The notes: generated by a model not told the origin, from the letters alone. Shown: positions 38,691 through 50,333, counted from the stretch's first letter. The stretch is 64,000 bases of DNA from Ceriagrion tenellum (GCA_963169105.1 OY720644.1:5001-69000), one strand, 5' to 3'. A program made the numbers and translations.

Positions 38691-39670
38691 ATTTTTATCT
38701 AGAATTTAAAAGAAAATTGGGCTTTTCAAAATGATTTGTCATCTTTAATTCCATTCCTTTTAGAAAAATTGAATATATGCGCTCACGTCTGTAAAATTTT
38801 TATTTTTGTTTGATAAAAGACATTCTACAAATGCAAAAATTGATTTTAGCAACTGGAATTAAATAATAATATTTGGCGTTTTGAAGTGATTTTATGGGAT
38901 ATTTCAAAAAATATGAGAGAAAACGAAAATATGCGCTTTTGTCAGCAATACGATTATTTTAATGTGTAGAAAATTCATCCTGTTAATGCAAATTATTTAT
39001 ATATATCTGGATTTTGAAAAGAACATTGGACTTTTATAAATGATTTCCCATCTCTACATTTACTCCTGTAGAAAAAAACGAATATATTCGCTCACATCAA
39101 AAAAAGTGTCTGAGAAAAGACACTTCAGATATGCATGAAATGATTTTTGCAACTGGAAAAAAAAGAAATTTTGAGATTTCGAACTGATTTTCTCTTATTA
39201 TTTCAATTTCTGTTAGAGGAACAATATTTATATCTGACGTTAGCAAAGATTTATTTTATTCTCGACAAATGTCATTCATTGAATGCAAAATTATTTATTA
39301 CGGTAACCTGATTTAAATTACAACATTGGGCTTTTCTAAAAGATTTTCCATTTTTAATTCAATTCCTTTGAAAGAAAATGAATAATTGCGCTCACATCTG
39401 AGAAATTATTATTATTTGTTGGTTAAAAGACATTCCCCACGTGCAAAAATTGATTGTAGTGTCTTGAATTAATTATGAATATATGGCGTTTCGAAGTGAT
39501 TTTCTCTGCGTTTTTCAAATCTCTCGAGAGAAGCAATTTGCTGACGTTAGACAAACATATTTTAATCATGAGAAAAATCATTCTATAATGGCAAGTTTAT
39601 CGATGATGACATTTGGAATCAAATCAGAACATTATGCTTTTCAATTATATTTTCACTGTGTAATATAAAT

Positions 39671-40157
39671 CCAGTGAGAGAAAACGAATATATATGCTCA
39701 TGTCTTTTTTTTAGTGCCAAATCTGGGAGAGGAAATTAATTTTGCGCTCACGTCTCAGAACGATTTTTATTAGATGGAGAAAGCTTATTTTTTATATGCC
39801 TAATTATGTAATATAATCATTACTGGAATTAAACGTCATGCTCTTTGAAGTGATTTTCACTGTGTAATCCACTGCCTGTGAGAGAAAACTAAAATTAGCG
39901 CCTCCCTCTTAAAAATGAATTTTTTGTTGCAGAAAAATCATTCTAACCATGCTAATATTTATAATTATAACTGGATGTAATTAAGAACATTTACTCCAAA
40001 TTATGTTAACTTGCATCACTTGGATTTTCACTTGGATGTTCTCCCTTACTTTTAAACGGATTTTCAACTATCCAAGACTGTTCGACTCTCCAGACAATTC
40101 GATCTCTCCGGACTAGATCCCAACGGGCATTTACCCGATCAGAGCCCTATATATTGC
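39671..40157. other. Right-arm-only segment
   Basis: About 480 bp with no counterpart in the left arm, where 3,308 joins directly to 3,310. The first ~300 bp are very diverged satellite. The last ~150 bp (40,000-40,157) are non-repetitive. Either the left arm lost it or the right arm gained it. Confidence 0.7.
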
Positions 40158-40370
40158 GGCAGAGTTCGCTCTTGTCCATTACGACCTTATGAAACCGACT
40201 GGAATGCCGGCGAAATGGTATTCCTGAAGAATGGTGAAACGAGGGGAGAACCAGAAAAATACCAATAACCTAGCAACAATGAATATTTTAAGTATACACA
40301 TAAGTGTGTATTTTAAGTACACACATTTTAAGTATGGCACATGGATCTTTTATAGTATAGTATAGATTAA
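40158..40370 (-). promoter_or_regulatory. Arm-conserved unique core with a TATA box, candidate inward promoter (right)
   Basis: Mirror copy of 3,096-3,308. TATAAAAG lies on the minus strand at 40,347-40,354, next to the inner minisatellite, and points into the satellite. Near-identity with the left copy suggests constraint, recent duplication or gene conversion. The promoter call is inference. Confidence 0.4.
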
Positions 40371-42035
40371 CGTTCCCACCAGATGTCAAGGACCACACAA
40401 GAGGTTAATGACCCCACCAAAGGCCAATTACTTCTGATGAGGTCATTGACCCCACAAGAGGTCAATTACCCAAACAGAGGTAATGATTGTATCAGAGATC
40501 ATTGACCAAACGAGAAGTCAATGACCCCCTACAGAGTTCAATGATCCCTTCAGAGGTCAATGACCCCATCAGAGGTCAATATCCTTATCAGAGGTCAATA
40601 ACCCTACCAGAGATCAAGGACATCATCAGAGGTCAACGACTTCTCAATGGTCGATGACCCCAAAAGAGATCAATGACCGCACAAGAGGTCACCTACTCCA
40701 CAAGAGGTCAATGTCCCCACTAGATTTCAATGACTATCAGAGTTCAATGACCACACTTGCGGTCAATGACCCCACCAGGGGTCAATGACCCGCAAATGAG
40801 GTCAATGACCCCCTTCAGTGGACAATGATCCTACTAGAAATCAACGACCCCACCAGGAATCAATAGCCACTCTAGGTGTCAATGACTACATCAGAGGTCA
40901 AAGACCTTACCAGAGGTCAATTATACGCAAAGTAGCTCAATGATCCCTTCAGTGGACAACTACCCCACAAGAGATCAACGACCCCTCCAGAAGCCAATTT
41001 GGTGAGTCATTGACCTCCAGAAGAGGTCAATAACTCACCAAAGTTCAACGACTCTATCAGACGTCAATGACCTCAGAAGAGGTCATGAACCCCACCCGAG
41101 GTCAATTAACTATTCAGATAACAATGACCCCACCAGAGATCCATGACCCCACCAGAGATCCATGACCACACCTGAGGTCAATGACCACACCAGAGACCAA
41201 TGACCCCACAAAAGGTCAATGACCCCACCAGAGGTCAGCGATCCCACCATAGGTCAATGACCACACAAGGGGTCAATGACCCCACATTAAGTCACCCCAC
41301 AAACGGTCAATGTCCCCACCAGATCTCAGAGACTATCTGAGTCCAATCACCACACTAACGGTCAATGATCCCACCAGAGGTCAATGACCCGCAAAAGAGG
41401 TCAATGACCTTACCAAAGGTCAATGACTCTATCAAAGGTCGATGACCCCACAAGAGGTCATTACCCCACCAGAGGTCAATTAATCTATCAGATAACAATG
41501 ACCAAACCAGAGGTATATGACCACACCAGAGATCAATGTCCCCACCGGAGGCCAGTGACCTCGCAAATGTAAATGACCCCACCAAAGGTCAGTGATAACA
41601 CCGGAGGTCAATAACCCAACATGGGGTCAATGACCCCACCTGAGATCAATGACCCCTTCAGAGCGATACCACCGGAGGTCAATGACCATTCTAGGTGTCA
41701 ATGACCCCATCCGAGATCAATGACACACAGCAGAAATCATTGACCCGTTCACAGGTTCCGTACCCTACGTCAAACGCACCCTATGGAGGCCAAATACCCC
41801 ACCATTGATTATGACCCGCAACAGAGGTCAATGATCCCTTCGGAGGTCAATGGCCCCACCACAGGTGGGCCCCTCCAATGGACCCTACTAGAGGTCAATG
41901 ATACATAGGGAAGTCAATGTCCCCCTCAGAGGTCAACTAAATCACCAAAGGTCAATGACCCCACCAGAGGTCAATGACCCCCCAGAGGTCATTGACATTA
42001 CCAGAGGTCAATAACCCACCCAAAAGTCAATTTCC
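40371..42035 (+). repeat. Inner right minisatellite array (EcRE-like core)
   Basis: Units of about 20 bp reading CAGAGGTCAATGACCCCAC, with many cores matching RGKTCANTGAMCY, such as 40,554-40,566. It is the inverted partner of 1,441-3,098. The minus-strand open frame at 41,355-41,585 is repeat translation. Confidence 0.9.
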
Positions 42036-42560
42036 GTACCAATGACATTGTCAAAGAATTAGAGTAGCAAAGTGATAATCACAACTACAAGCCATAATGA
42101 ATCAATTTTAATTCGAGATATCATTATTATTATTTACATTTCTAAAATGCCTTTTCTCCAGTAAATGATAATCATTTTTTGGACGTAAGCGCATATATTC
42201 GTTTTTTCTCACTCAATTTAGATTACACAGTGTAAATTTCATTGAAAAGCCTTCTATTAATTCAATCTTTCTATTCTAATCAATATTTGAATGTCTTTCA
42301 TGCATCAAATAATAATAATTTCTGATACGTAAGCGCATAATTATATGTTTTCTGTCACAGGAATTGAATTAAAGATGGAAAATCACTCTGAAATGCCCAA
42401 TGTTCTTATTAAATTTCATATATCATAATCAATATTTGCATTTCCTGATTACCTTTCCAGCAACAAATAAAAATCTTTTTTCAGTCGTGAGCGTATATAT
42501 TTGTTGTACTCACAGGAATTGAAATAAAGATGGAAAATGCTTTTTAAAATTTTACCTATT
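42036..42560 (-). repeat. Satellite spacer between the right minisatellite arrays
   Basis: Inverted partner of 946-1,440. AT-rich satellite-related sequence between oppositely oriented minisatellites. Confidence 0.8.
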
Positions 42561-43566
42561 AAGGGGGTATTGAACTCTGAGACAGAGGGTTACTCTGGTG
42601 TGGATATAACCGCTGGTGCGGACATTGACATTGGTACAGTAATTGACTTCTGGGTGGGTAGTGACCTTTCGTGATGTCCATGACTCTGGTGGTGTCAATG
42701 ACCTCTGGTGGGGTCATTGGCCTCTGGCGATGTCGTTGAAATATGAAGGAGTCATTGACCTCTGAAGGGTTCATTGACCTCCCTATGGGCCATTGACCTC
42801 TGGTAGGGTCATTGACCTCTGAAGGGATCATTGACCTCTGTTGCGGGTCATTAACCTCTGGTGGGGTAATAGACCTCTGTAGGGTGGCATTGACCTCTTG
42901 CAGGGTCAATGACCTCTGGTGGGGTCATGCACCTCTAGTGGGGGTCATTTACCTCTGGTATGGTCTTTGACGTCTAGTGGTGTCATTGACCTCTGAAGGG
43001 GTCATTGACCTCTGACACATAGATTGGTCATTGATTTCTGGTGGGGTCGTTGATCTCTGGCTGGGTCATTGACCTCTGAAGGGGTGATTGACATCTGTTA
43101 CGGCCCTTGTGACCTTGACCTCTGGTGGTATCTTTGACCTTTGGTGTGGTCATTATAATCTGATCGAATAATTGACCTCTGGTGGGGTCAATGACCTTAT
43201 GTTGGGTCAATGACCTCTGATAGATTCATTGACATTTGGTAAAGTCATTGAACTATTTTGGGACCTTGGCGTCTGCAGAGGTCGTTGATCTCTGGTAGGG
43301 TCATTGACCTCTGAATTGGTCATTGACCTCCTTTGCGGTTCAATGACCTCTGGTGGGATCATTGACCTCTAGTGTGGTCATTGGACTCTTAAAACCATTG
43401 AGATCTGGTGGGGACATTCACCTCTTGTGGGGTAAGTGACTTCAGGTGGGGTCAATGACCCCTTCTGTGGTCATTGACCTATGGTGGGATCGTTGACCTC
43501 TGGTAGGGTCAATGACCTTCTGTGGGGTCATTGACCTCTGGTGTGGTCATAACCTCTTGTGGGTAT
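42561..43566 (-). repeat. Outer right minisatellite array
   Basis: GGTCATTGACCTCTGGTGGG units, for example 42,806-42,818. The stretch 42,561-43,222 matches the left outer array inverted; 43,223-43,566 is extra array with no counterpart, because the left side changes to CCCAA repeats. The array ends at GGTATTGATCTTTGAATTG, where ordinary DNA begins. Confidence 0.88.
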
Positions 43567-46227
43567 TGATCTTTGAATTGAAAAAACCCGAAATCGGAGA
43601 AGATCAGATTCCGACTTATCTATCTCTCTATCGCAAAGGTGGAGGCCTGAAATAGACGTGTGCGCAAGAAGAACGTAGCCCAGCCGAGGAATAGGTGAAC
43701 CTCTGTTTTGAGCTGTGTCGGATGGAGGCATTTAAAAAAAAACGGATGGCCATTAATGCCCGGGTAAAATGTTTGAATGAAACTGAAAATTAGCGATACT
43801 TCAGGTGAAGAAAGATTGAGTTTTATGCCTTTTAACTATATTAATTTGTCTTTCATTAGTTTCCTCAAGGGAGAATAAAAATCAGTGAGATTCAAAGGGT
43901 GTCGCAAAAGACACGACGAAACACAGTTGCTTCGGCAAATTTCGCATGAAATTGACGGAATATCTGAGGTGGGAAATGTGAAGATAAATGAGATTTTACA
44001 CTCATATTTTGGAAATGTGAACATATTTACAAACTTGTATTGCATTGCAACGAGCATTATTCTATGTATTCTATATTCACTATTTTACAAGAAACTTAGG
44101 GATCGTCTAATCCTGGGAAACCGAATCCGTGCAAGTTGATGGAGCACCCTAGCATATCAGGAATGGAGAGGGATAGTGAACCTACTGGAAGTACACCGCG
44201 GGTATACAAGAAGTTTACGTCCGGATTTTCCATCGTGTTAACCCAACTGTTTGCAAGGAATACTCTAGACGATTCCAGGTTCAGTGGATTTTGGGTAACC
44301 GGTTAGACAAATAAAAATAGTCCCACAAATGCACTCCCTGTATTAATTATGTGTATATATAATATTTGTATCCTGCCGATGGTTGGATAAATTCTTCATG
44401 TAATGATTCTATTGCCGTTTAAAATATTCCTTAGAGGTATAATCATTTCGTATGTAAGCGGTAAAATATTCCACTTCCTTTGATGGCTGAACAATCTAAC
44501 ATCTTTGGTTTAGGTTTGGGTTAATTGTGGAATCAGATATCAAAGAAAATAAAAATAGATGAAGTTAGCTTGTGCTCACAAGCTCGAGAGTTGAAGACTC
44601 AACCGCCCCGGAGCGACATGCATGTGTGCCCTCACCAATAATCCTTACTTCAGGCGAGTTTCCTTTATATATTATATGCCCTCTGATAAGAAAAATATAA
44701 TTAAAGCGATATTTACTACGTCAAAACAGGCAGAAGGAGGCTCGCTGAGATGAGCCAGCCAAAAGCTCTCGTCTGGTCGACGCGAAGCGCATGGCTGGCG
44801 GTAGCCGAACGGACAGCGGCTTCACAGTTAAAAGACTCTCCCTCTTCAAGTATTGGTAGTAAGTGGCTCAAAATTTACAAAAAACTTAGTTTTTGTATAT
44901 TTAGGATCATTTCCATTGCTGATATTACCTCAATTTTTCCCATAACACGGGACTTGTCAGCATACTGAAAATTCCGGCTCCCGATCTCAAAGTTTTCGAA
45001 AGCGTTTCTCTTAAAATGAGGCAAACAAACTTTTATGAATATGATTTTTAATAATATTTTCTTCATAAACAAACTTCAGGGCACAATTCCTACAAATATT
45101 GTTTTACTTGGCTAAAAATCAAAAAAGCAGTTTTAATCTCTAAGTTTTGACCCCGTCAAGCAACTCATTTTTCATTTGTTTCTTAATTTATAAGAAATTC
45201 TGACATATACATGGGAAAAAAATTTTACTGTGAATTCGGCAATTTTTGGTCATTCCAAAAATGTTGTTGTAAAATTTAGACCGACTTCAAATTTTGCTTC
45301 CTTGGACTCGTGGCCCGCGTAAGCGACAGAGGCCGCAAGACACTGTCGTACCACCGCAGAAGGGACGCAGGCCGACAGAGGAATTCCTGCATTCTGCCTC
45401 TTCTGCGCTCCCATTCATTAATATTGGTTACAAAAACTGTCCTGTGTTAGGCTGCGTTCTTTCTGTGGCAGGCCTTAGGGTTGCTAGACCAAGGAGCTAC
45501 CAATCTGCATACTTAGGCTGCAATCTGCATGATCTCTGTGCACGAGGACTCGGTCGGGTAATATTGTAAGCATGTATATCCTTGGCGTCATGCGTGATTT
45601 CGGTTATTGTTCCCGAAGTAAAGGTTGCTTGGATAGTAAACCGGCGCGAGGCGTCGACGAATGCCGCGAGAGGCCTAGAGGTTCGCTCTGGAGCCCCACT
45701 TCTGAGTCGTCTACGAATTTGTCCATCCTGACCGACTGATAGCGGTGCGATTGGACCTCTCTGGCTAGGCTACCGTTGAGGAAGAGAGCCACCCTTTTAA
45801 AAGACGGATCGGCGCAGAATGAACAAAATTGAGGAGTTCCGCGCACCACGGATCGAGTATCTCACACGCAGCCAAACTCTCCGAATTTCGAATTGTCTTC
45901 AATAGTCTCTGGCCGTCTGACATAGCGGCCTCCCCTCATTTCTTACCCATCCATTTCCCCTACCCCCATTTCCCTCGAGTATGTGTATAAAATGAGGTTG
46001 AGGTTTCTTACGGCCTTCAAGGGGCGGAGCTTCGAAACGGCACTATTACCCTCTATGCGGCAGCGAAGTCAACTACGTCGCCCTCAACGGCTTGTCCGCA
46101 GAGACATCTCTGGAGAAAAGGTTGCGACCAGCTTCCTCTCCAGCACGCTCTTAAGGTTAGGTTGTTGTGAAAATTTGCTAAACTTGGTTGTTTCCTTACA
46201 GTGTCCTACCTAGATCCTGTTGTGAAA
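43567..46227. other. Intergenic stretch, no gene recognised
   Basis: Non-repetitive DNA beyond the satellite locus. The longest frames (43,885-44,139 plus, 84 codons; 45,294-45,569 plus, 91 codons; 45,604-45,849 minus, 81 codons) show no recognisable domain. From 45,300 to 46,170 base composition is richer in G+C. TATAAAAT occurs near 45,985, about 240 bp upstream of the MADF gene start, and could serve it. A TTAGGTTAGGTTG-type stretch near 46,152-46,165 is unassigned. Confidence 0.5.
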
Positions 46228-46577
46228 ATGAAGTGGAACTCGAGTAGTATTTCATTGTTTTTACAAGTGTACCAACAAGTTCCTACATTGTGGAACATTA
46301 AAGATAAAGACTACATCAACAAATCGTTGAGGGGTGCGAGTATTACACGACTTATATCTGAGCTGAAAAAAATCAGTTAGGCGAAATGGATGTGAAGCTG
46401 CTTAAGTCTAAAATCAAGTCCATTAAAGATGTCTACAGAACAGAATTACAAAAAACTGAAAAAAGCAAAAAGAGTGGCTGTGGAACTGATGAAGTTTATG
46501 TACCAAAGTTATCCTGGTTTATAGATGCTACTTATTTGAGTGAGGTTGTGACAACAAGAAGCAATACATCAAATTTG
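46228..46577 (+). CDS. Harbinger MADF protein, exon 1 (one frameshift)
   Basis: Encodes a MADF-type (Myb/SANT-like) DNA-binding domain, the usual accessory protein that carries Harbinger transposase to DNA and the nucleus. It begins MKWNSSSISLFLQVYQQVP and shows the family pattern of an early aromatic residue, LWN and a later KSGCGTDEVYVPKLSWF. The start at 46,228 gives the typical short N-terminus. The frame is broken at the A-run at 46,365-46,371: upstream codons read one frame and stop at 46,378-46,380, while codons from about 46,371 (NQLGEMDVKLL) continue the domain in another. One missing A would explain this. The donor GTAAGT at 46,578 follows a complete codon (phase 0). Confidence 0.8.
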
Positions 46578-46804
46578 GTAAGTAAATTTAATGAATTGTT
46601 AATTTAATACATTACAGTGGCATACTATGTTTTGAAAACATTGTTAATGCCTTTTTAAGTCCAAGTTTCTCCCATTGCCACGGTAGAGTATTTTCTTCCG
46701 TGAAGTACGTCACGTATGCTTGTCTGATCCCTTAAGCGATTTGGCTTGCATTGTTGCTGCCTAGTCTGGTCACTGGGTGTAGGATGTTGGTATTTTGTCT
46801 CCAT

Positions 46805-47432
46805 TCACCAGGTGTTACATCTCCTGTGTTCAATTCTTCTCTGTCCACCGCTTGTTGTGACATACTGTGTGCTTGGGGCAGTCTTTCGCAGCCAGTTATG
46901 CAAACTGCAAGCAGCCCAAACAACTCTATCGATAGTATCGGGTTTCAACTCAATTGGTCTTGAAAACACTCTAAATCGCCAGGCAAGTATGCCAAAAGCA
47001 TTCTCTGACACTCGCCTGGCACGGGAAAGACGATAATTGAATATTTTTTCTTCATCCATGCCTACTGAAAGGCTTCATAAGATCGGGTCTCAGAGGGAAA
47101 GCGTCGTCCCCGACGATAACAGAGTTCTCAGGAAATCCAATGGTTTTATTTTCCATTGCAATGTTCAGAGTACTATCTCTAAATACTGCACTGTCACTTG
47201 CTCGGCGATTTCCTCCTACGTCAATATAAGTGAAGCATAATCTGCATCAACCATAGCAAATAGTATGATACTGTAGGTTTTTTTGTAACTGTAGTATAAT
47301 GAACCTGAACAGGGAGGGAACCTCTTGATGACAACGTGTTTACCATCAATCGCCCCACAGCATCTAGGGAAATTCCAGGGCTGGAGGAATAACTTTTCAA
47401 TTTCTTTCCAATCTTCAACAGTTTTTGGTACC
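46805..47432 (-). pseudogene. Harbinger transposase, exon 2 (DDE core, two frameshifts)
   Basis: Catalytic part of the DDE_Tnp_4 nuclease, which cuts the element ends during transposition. After acceptor TTTCCTTTCAG it reads VPKTVEDWKEIEKLF. The first catalytic Asp is in CCGAIDGKHVVIKRFPPCSG, the second in NSVIVGDDAFPL, and the Glu in RRVSENAFGILAWRFRVF. The C-terminus has the family AACSLHNWLR motif and stops at 46,805. Two one-base shifts break the frame, one at about 47,236-47,240 (between DAD and CFTYIDVGG) and one at about 47,055-47,062 (between MKPFSR and DEEKIFNYR). All three catalytic acids are preserved, so decay looks recent. Confidence 0.82.
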
Positions 47433-47523
47433 TGAAAGGAAAAGATTGTTTTTAAGTACTTATTATGTTTTAACGAATCAAACATAAAATATACATTATT
47501 ATTAATTTTTGTCCTTTTATCAG

Positions 47524-48027
47524 GACCTAAACCAAAGCCAAAATTCAGAACAATATGAAGAGGGAGGCGACACCATTGACCCTGCTACACCTGGCATCGC
47601 GAACAACTCCACTGTTGAAGCAAACACAGCCCACTCGTCTGGATTTGTTAAGCCACCTGAGCCTCCCAGAAAATGGTTTAGAAAAAATGTAGAAATTGGT
47701 AAATACGACAATGGGGAGATATCCCAAACAATCAAGAAGTTAGATGACATTGCAAACAATGCTGCTGTGGATAAGCCATATGATCTGTTTGGCAAGTATG
47801 TAGCAAGTGAACTTTATCAGCTACCAAAGCGAGCAGCCATCTTGCTGCAGCAGGATATTCAAAATTGTATAACTCGTGCTAAGTTGGACATATTGGACAA
47901 TTCATCAGTCCAACAAGAATTTCACAACTTGTCTCCTCAATCAATGGCTTCCGCAACTGGTTCTTCAAACAACGACGAGGACATCTTACAAACAGCGATG
48001 AGTAATACATTTTCACAGATTATGTAA
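47524..48027 (+). CDS. Harbinger MADF protein, exon 2 (BESS-like C-terminus)
   Basis: Joined to exon 1 through acceptor TTTTATCAG at 47,515-47,523, phase 0, giving ..NTSNL + DLNQSQNSEQ... This exon supplies a 167-residue low-complexity acidic/Ser-rich linker and a C-terminal helical segment (DLFGKYVASELYQLP..) that resembles a BESS motif, a protein-protein interaction module commonly paired with MADF. It stops at 48,025-48,027. The frame is intact here, unlike exon 1. The exon lies entirely within the intron of the opposite-strand transposase gene. Confidence 0.78.
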   Translation, partial: DLNQSQNSEQYEEGGDTIDPATPGIANNSTVEANTAHSSGFVKPPEPPRKWFRKNVEIGKYDNGEISQTIKKLDDIANNAAVDKPYDLFGKYVASELYQLPKRAAILLQQDIQNCITRAKLDILDNSSVQQEFHNLSPQSMASATGSSNNDEDILQTAMSNTFSQIM

Positions 48028-48137
48028 AAAGATTCCATGAAATAAATTCTTTGACATATATATCAATAAATTATTCATAATAAATAATCATAAAATTATT
48101 CATAAAATAATAATCAATAAATTAAATAAACTCTTAC

Positions 48138-48593
48138 CTCAATGTATGGTCGAAGATCACAACAAATCGCTGTAAGTGCATGGGGTAGGAACCTCAATAT
48201 TGTTGTTTCTGAAACTCGAAACAGGTACTCCAGAGACTTAAATGAATCGCCAGTCGCTAAATAGCTTAATGTTATTTCTAATTTTGTAGTTACTGGGATT
48301 GCCATCCTCATTGCCGTGTCCTGTTTTGACAACATTTCGTCTACCATTCCCAGTAGTTCATCAAACTGTTTACCTGTAATTCTGAAAATATTTCTATAAG
48401 CTGCAGGATCTTCGTTCTTCAGCTCTTTCAGCACAGTATTTGATGCACCATAATCAGTACGTCTTCCTATCCACAGTTTCACCCACACGTTTCTCTTATG
48501 CACTTTCCGTTTCGCGTTTTGTCATCTAATTAACTCGTTTTTAATCACTTTAGCTACAACTGCAACTCCCGCTAGAACCAGCTCGTCCGACAT
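48138..48593 (-). pseudogene. Harbinger transposase, exon 1 (premature stop)
   Basis: N-terminal helical part of a HARBI1-like transposase. The ATG at 48,593 starts MSDELVLAGVAVVAKV. In-frame TGA at 48,522-48,524 interrupts after ..KNELIR, and coding resumes with QNAKRKVHKRNVWVKLWIGR, typical of the family. Conserved helices include FRITGKQFDELL and the ETTILRFLPHALTAIC segment before the catalytic part. The exon ends in phase 0 at ..PYIE before donor GTAAGAG (48,137 downward). A single substitution (CGA to TGA) would account for the stop. If the ATG downstream at 48,503 were used, the protein would lack about 30 residues. Confidence 0.8.
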
Positions 48594-48637
48594 CTTCAAG
48601 ACCAATGCTACTAGCAACTTGTGCACAAGCTACTGTG

Positions 48638-48830
48638 AGTACACGTGGCTAGTTTACAAGCTAGCTCACTCAAAAGCCGGCGAGTGGTGTGTAAAGTCGC
48701 CGGCCGTTCAGCTTTTTCCAGAGCATTTTTACAAGCAGCTAACGGAGCGAGTGCATCGAGTACACTGGACTAGTTCACGAGCTGCTTGTGAAAAAGCCGG
48801 CTTGTAGCTTGTAAACTCGCCTCGTGTACT
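48638..48830. repeat. Short inverted-repeat element (hairpin/MITE-like, ~193 bp)
   Basis: The ends AGTACACGTGGCTAGTTTAC (48,638 on) and the complement of 48,807-48,830 match at 22 of 24 positions. The interior carries further partly complementary AAGCCGGC/GCCGGC and CACGAGCTGCTTGTG segments. It lies just upstream of the transposase start. It may be a separate MITE or terminal DNA of the Harbinger element; no matching copy was found left of 46,228. Confidence 0.6.
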
Positions 48831-48839
48831 TGAGGCTTA

Positions 48840-50333
48840 ACACTTGGCTTCTCCAGCTCATTTTTTTTATTCGGGTGCTCCATCTTCTGAGATTGTCAAC
48901 CCAACGTGATAGCGTTCGACAGTCAAGTGGGGCGACAGTGTTGTCACATCGAGGATTTAAATACCCTGTTGAGCAGGTTGCGTCTGGAAGTGGTACGATT
49001 TTTTTGTAAGTAGCTGTACTACTCCCAATACATTGGACATTGTGGTCGAGACATCTCTGTAAGGGCTCGGGAACATAAAATGTGCTGGGTGAAGGGATAT
49101 ATATCGTCAACCGTTTCATAACATTTAAACGAGGAGGACAATGTGACTTTGTTCCAGAAGTGTTCCACATTGAGAAGAAAGTGCTTTTTACAGATAAGAG
49201 ATATGATTTTGTATCGCCTGTCCTCATCATTTGTGGAACAATTAAAATCTGACATCATTGGAAAATCTAAGAGACTCACCTAGTTATAGGTGGGATAACA
49301 TTAAATTGATATCAAATTAAATTAAAAGTCTTATTTAAAAAAACCATCTGTCCTTCCAAACCGCCGAAGTTTTCAATAAGGAGTAAGTAAGAATATATGT
49401 GGAAAATTAGAAATATATTTACTAATCAGAAATCTCACAGCATTATAAATTACAAATCATGAAAAATTATTTAGAATTGGAAGTAAATAAATAAAGTTTT
49501 CTCGATTCAAACACAACAAAATTCTCTCTATAATTGAGTTACACGCAATAGTTTAAGAGTCAACTCAACTTCAAGGAATGATGATCAAAACAGTTCTTTA
49601 TATTAGAAATCACTTCCACTACAAAATATACATGACAAATGTCAAAAGACAAGTTTCAACATCAGTCAATTGGACAGAAAAAGTGAGATTTTATAAACAG
49701 TTATCCTGAGTCCTTAAATAAAGTTCAACAAAACATAAATTATGGACTATTAAGTTGAATTAATTTTTATCACAATGCAGAATAACTTTGGTGTTATCAC
49801 ACTTTTTTTCTAATATTCAAGGTAAAAAACATTTCTTAACATGAAATATAAGCATAAAAATAGTACTCTCTGAAATTACCTTAGCAAAATCCTGAAACAA
49901 CTTAGCAGCACCTAATGCTACCAGTTGAAGGCATCCAAGAATGACTCCCTTCAATTAGACCTCACTTGCCAAGGCTAAAGAGCTAAAATTTCTTATCAAT
50001 ATATTGGTGAAGATACCCTTTGGATGAACGTGATAGACAGCTGCAACACTCATATAAAATACTGATATTCGCTTAAATATGCAGTAAGGTAACTGATAAC
50101 ATATACCCTTCATCACCCTTTAACTTCAGGAATCAGAGGGTCTGATACCCCTGATATTTTAATCATGAAAAATGGTGAATCTCATGAGTTATATGTCTCT
50201 TTGGGGGACATGAAAGTTTGAAAAATAGAAAACAATTGGTAGCATTATTATTTCATGCCCTCTGGACAGCAATTATTCTACTTGCCTCATCAGGCAGCTT
50301 AGCTAACAGCCATAAACTCACTCATTTATGTAT
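48840..50333. other. AT-rich spacer and transporter 3' flank
   Basis: No gene recognised. The portion next to 50,334 would hold the 3' UTR of the minus-strand transporter gene. A minus-strand frame at 48,775-49,230 (151 codons) has no recognisable domain and overlaps the hairpin repeat, so I do not call it. Confidence 0.5.

Larger units (their letters stand above)
33886..40000 (+). repeat. Forward satellite block (right)
   Basis: Dimeric satellite in forward orientation. The stretch 33,920-34,330 is a direct near-copy of 5,370-5,790. The stretch 34,400-35,400 follows the same order as the higher-order units at 22.9-23.9 kb and 24.9-25.8 kb. The stretch 35,440-37,580 is the inverted partner of 29,130-30,965. 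Confidence 0.85.
38755..43222 (-). repeat. Right arm of the giant inverted repeat
   Basis: Reverse complement of 240-4,230 with the order mirrored: satellite, unique TATA core, inner minisatellite, spacer, outer minisatellite. Over 594-2,148 versus 41,355-42,909 there is no net length change. The 116-codon repeat translation is identical in both arms, and a 76-codon one differs at a single residue. Unlike the left arm it continues outward as minisatellite to 43,566. Confidence 0.88.
46228..48593. mobile_element. Decayed PIF/Harbinger DNA transposon (core)
   Basis: The minimum extent covers a DDE_Tnp_4-type (HARBI1-like) transposase on the minus strand and a MADF/BESS-type protein gene on the plus strand. 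PIF/Harbinger elements normally encode a transposase plus a small Myb/MADF DNA-binding partner, so both expected genes are present. The genes overlap in an interlocking arrangement. I could not identify the terminal inverted repeats or the 3-bp TWA target duplication with confidence, so the true ends are unknown. Frameshifts in both genes and a premature stop in the transposase indicate an inactive copy, unless these are base-calling errors. Confidence 0.85.

Noticed and set aside
48775..49230. 151-codon minus-strand frame
   Set aside because: Overlaps the inverted-repeat hairpin, has no recognisable domain and no upstream splice or promoter support.
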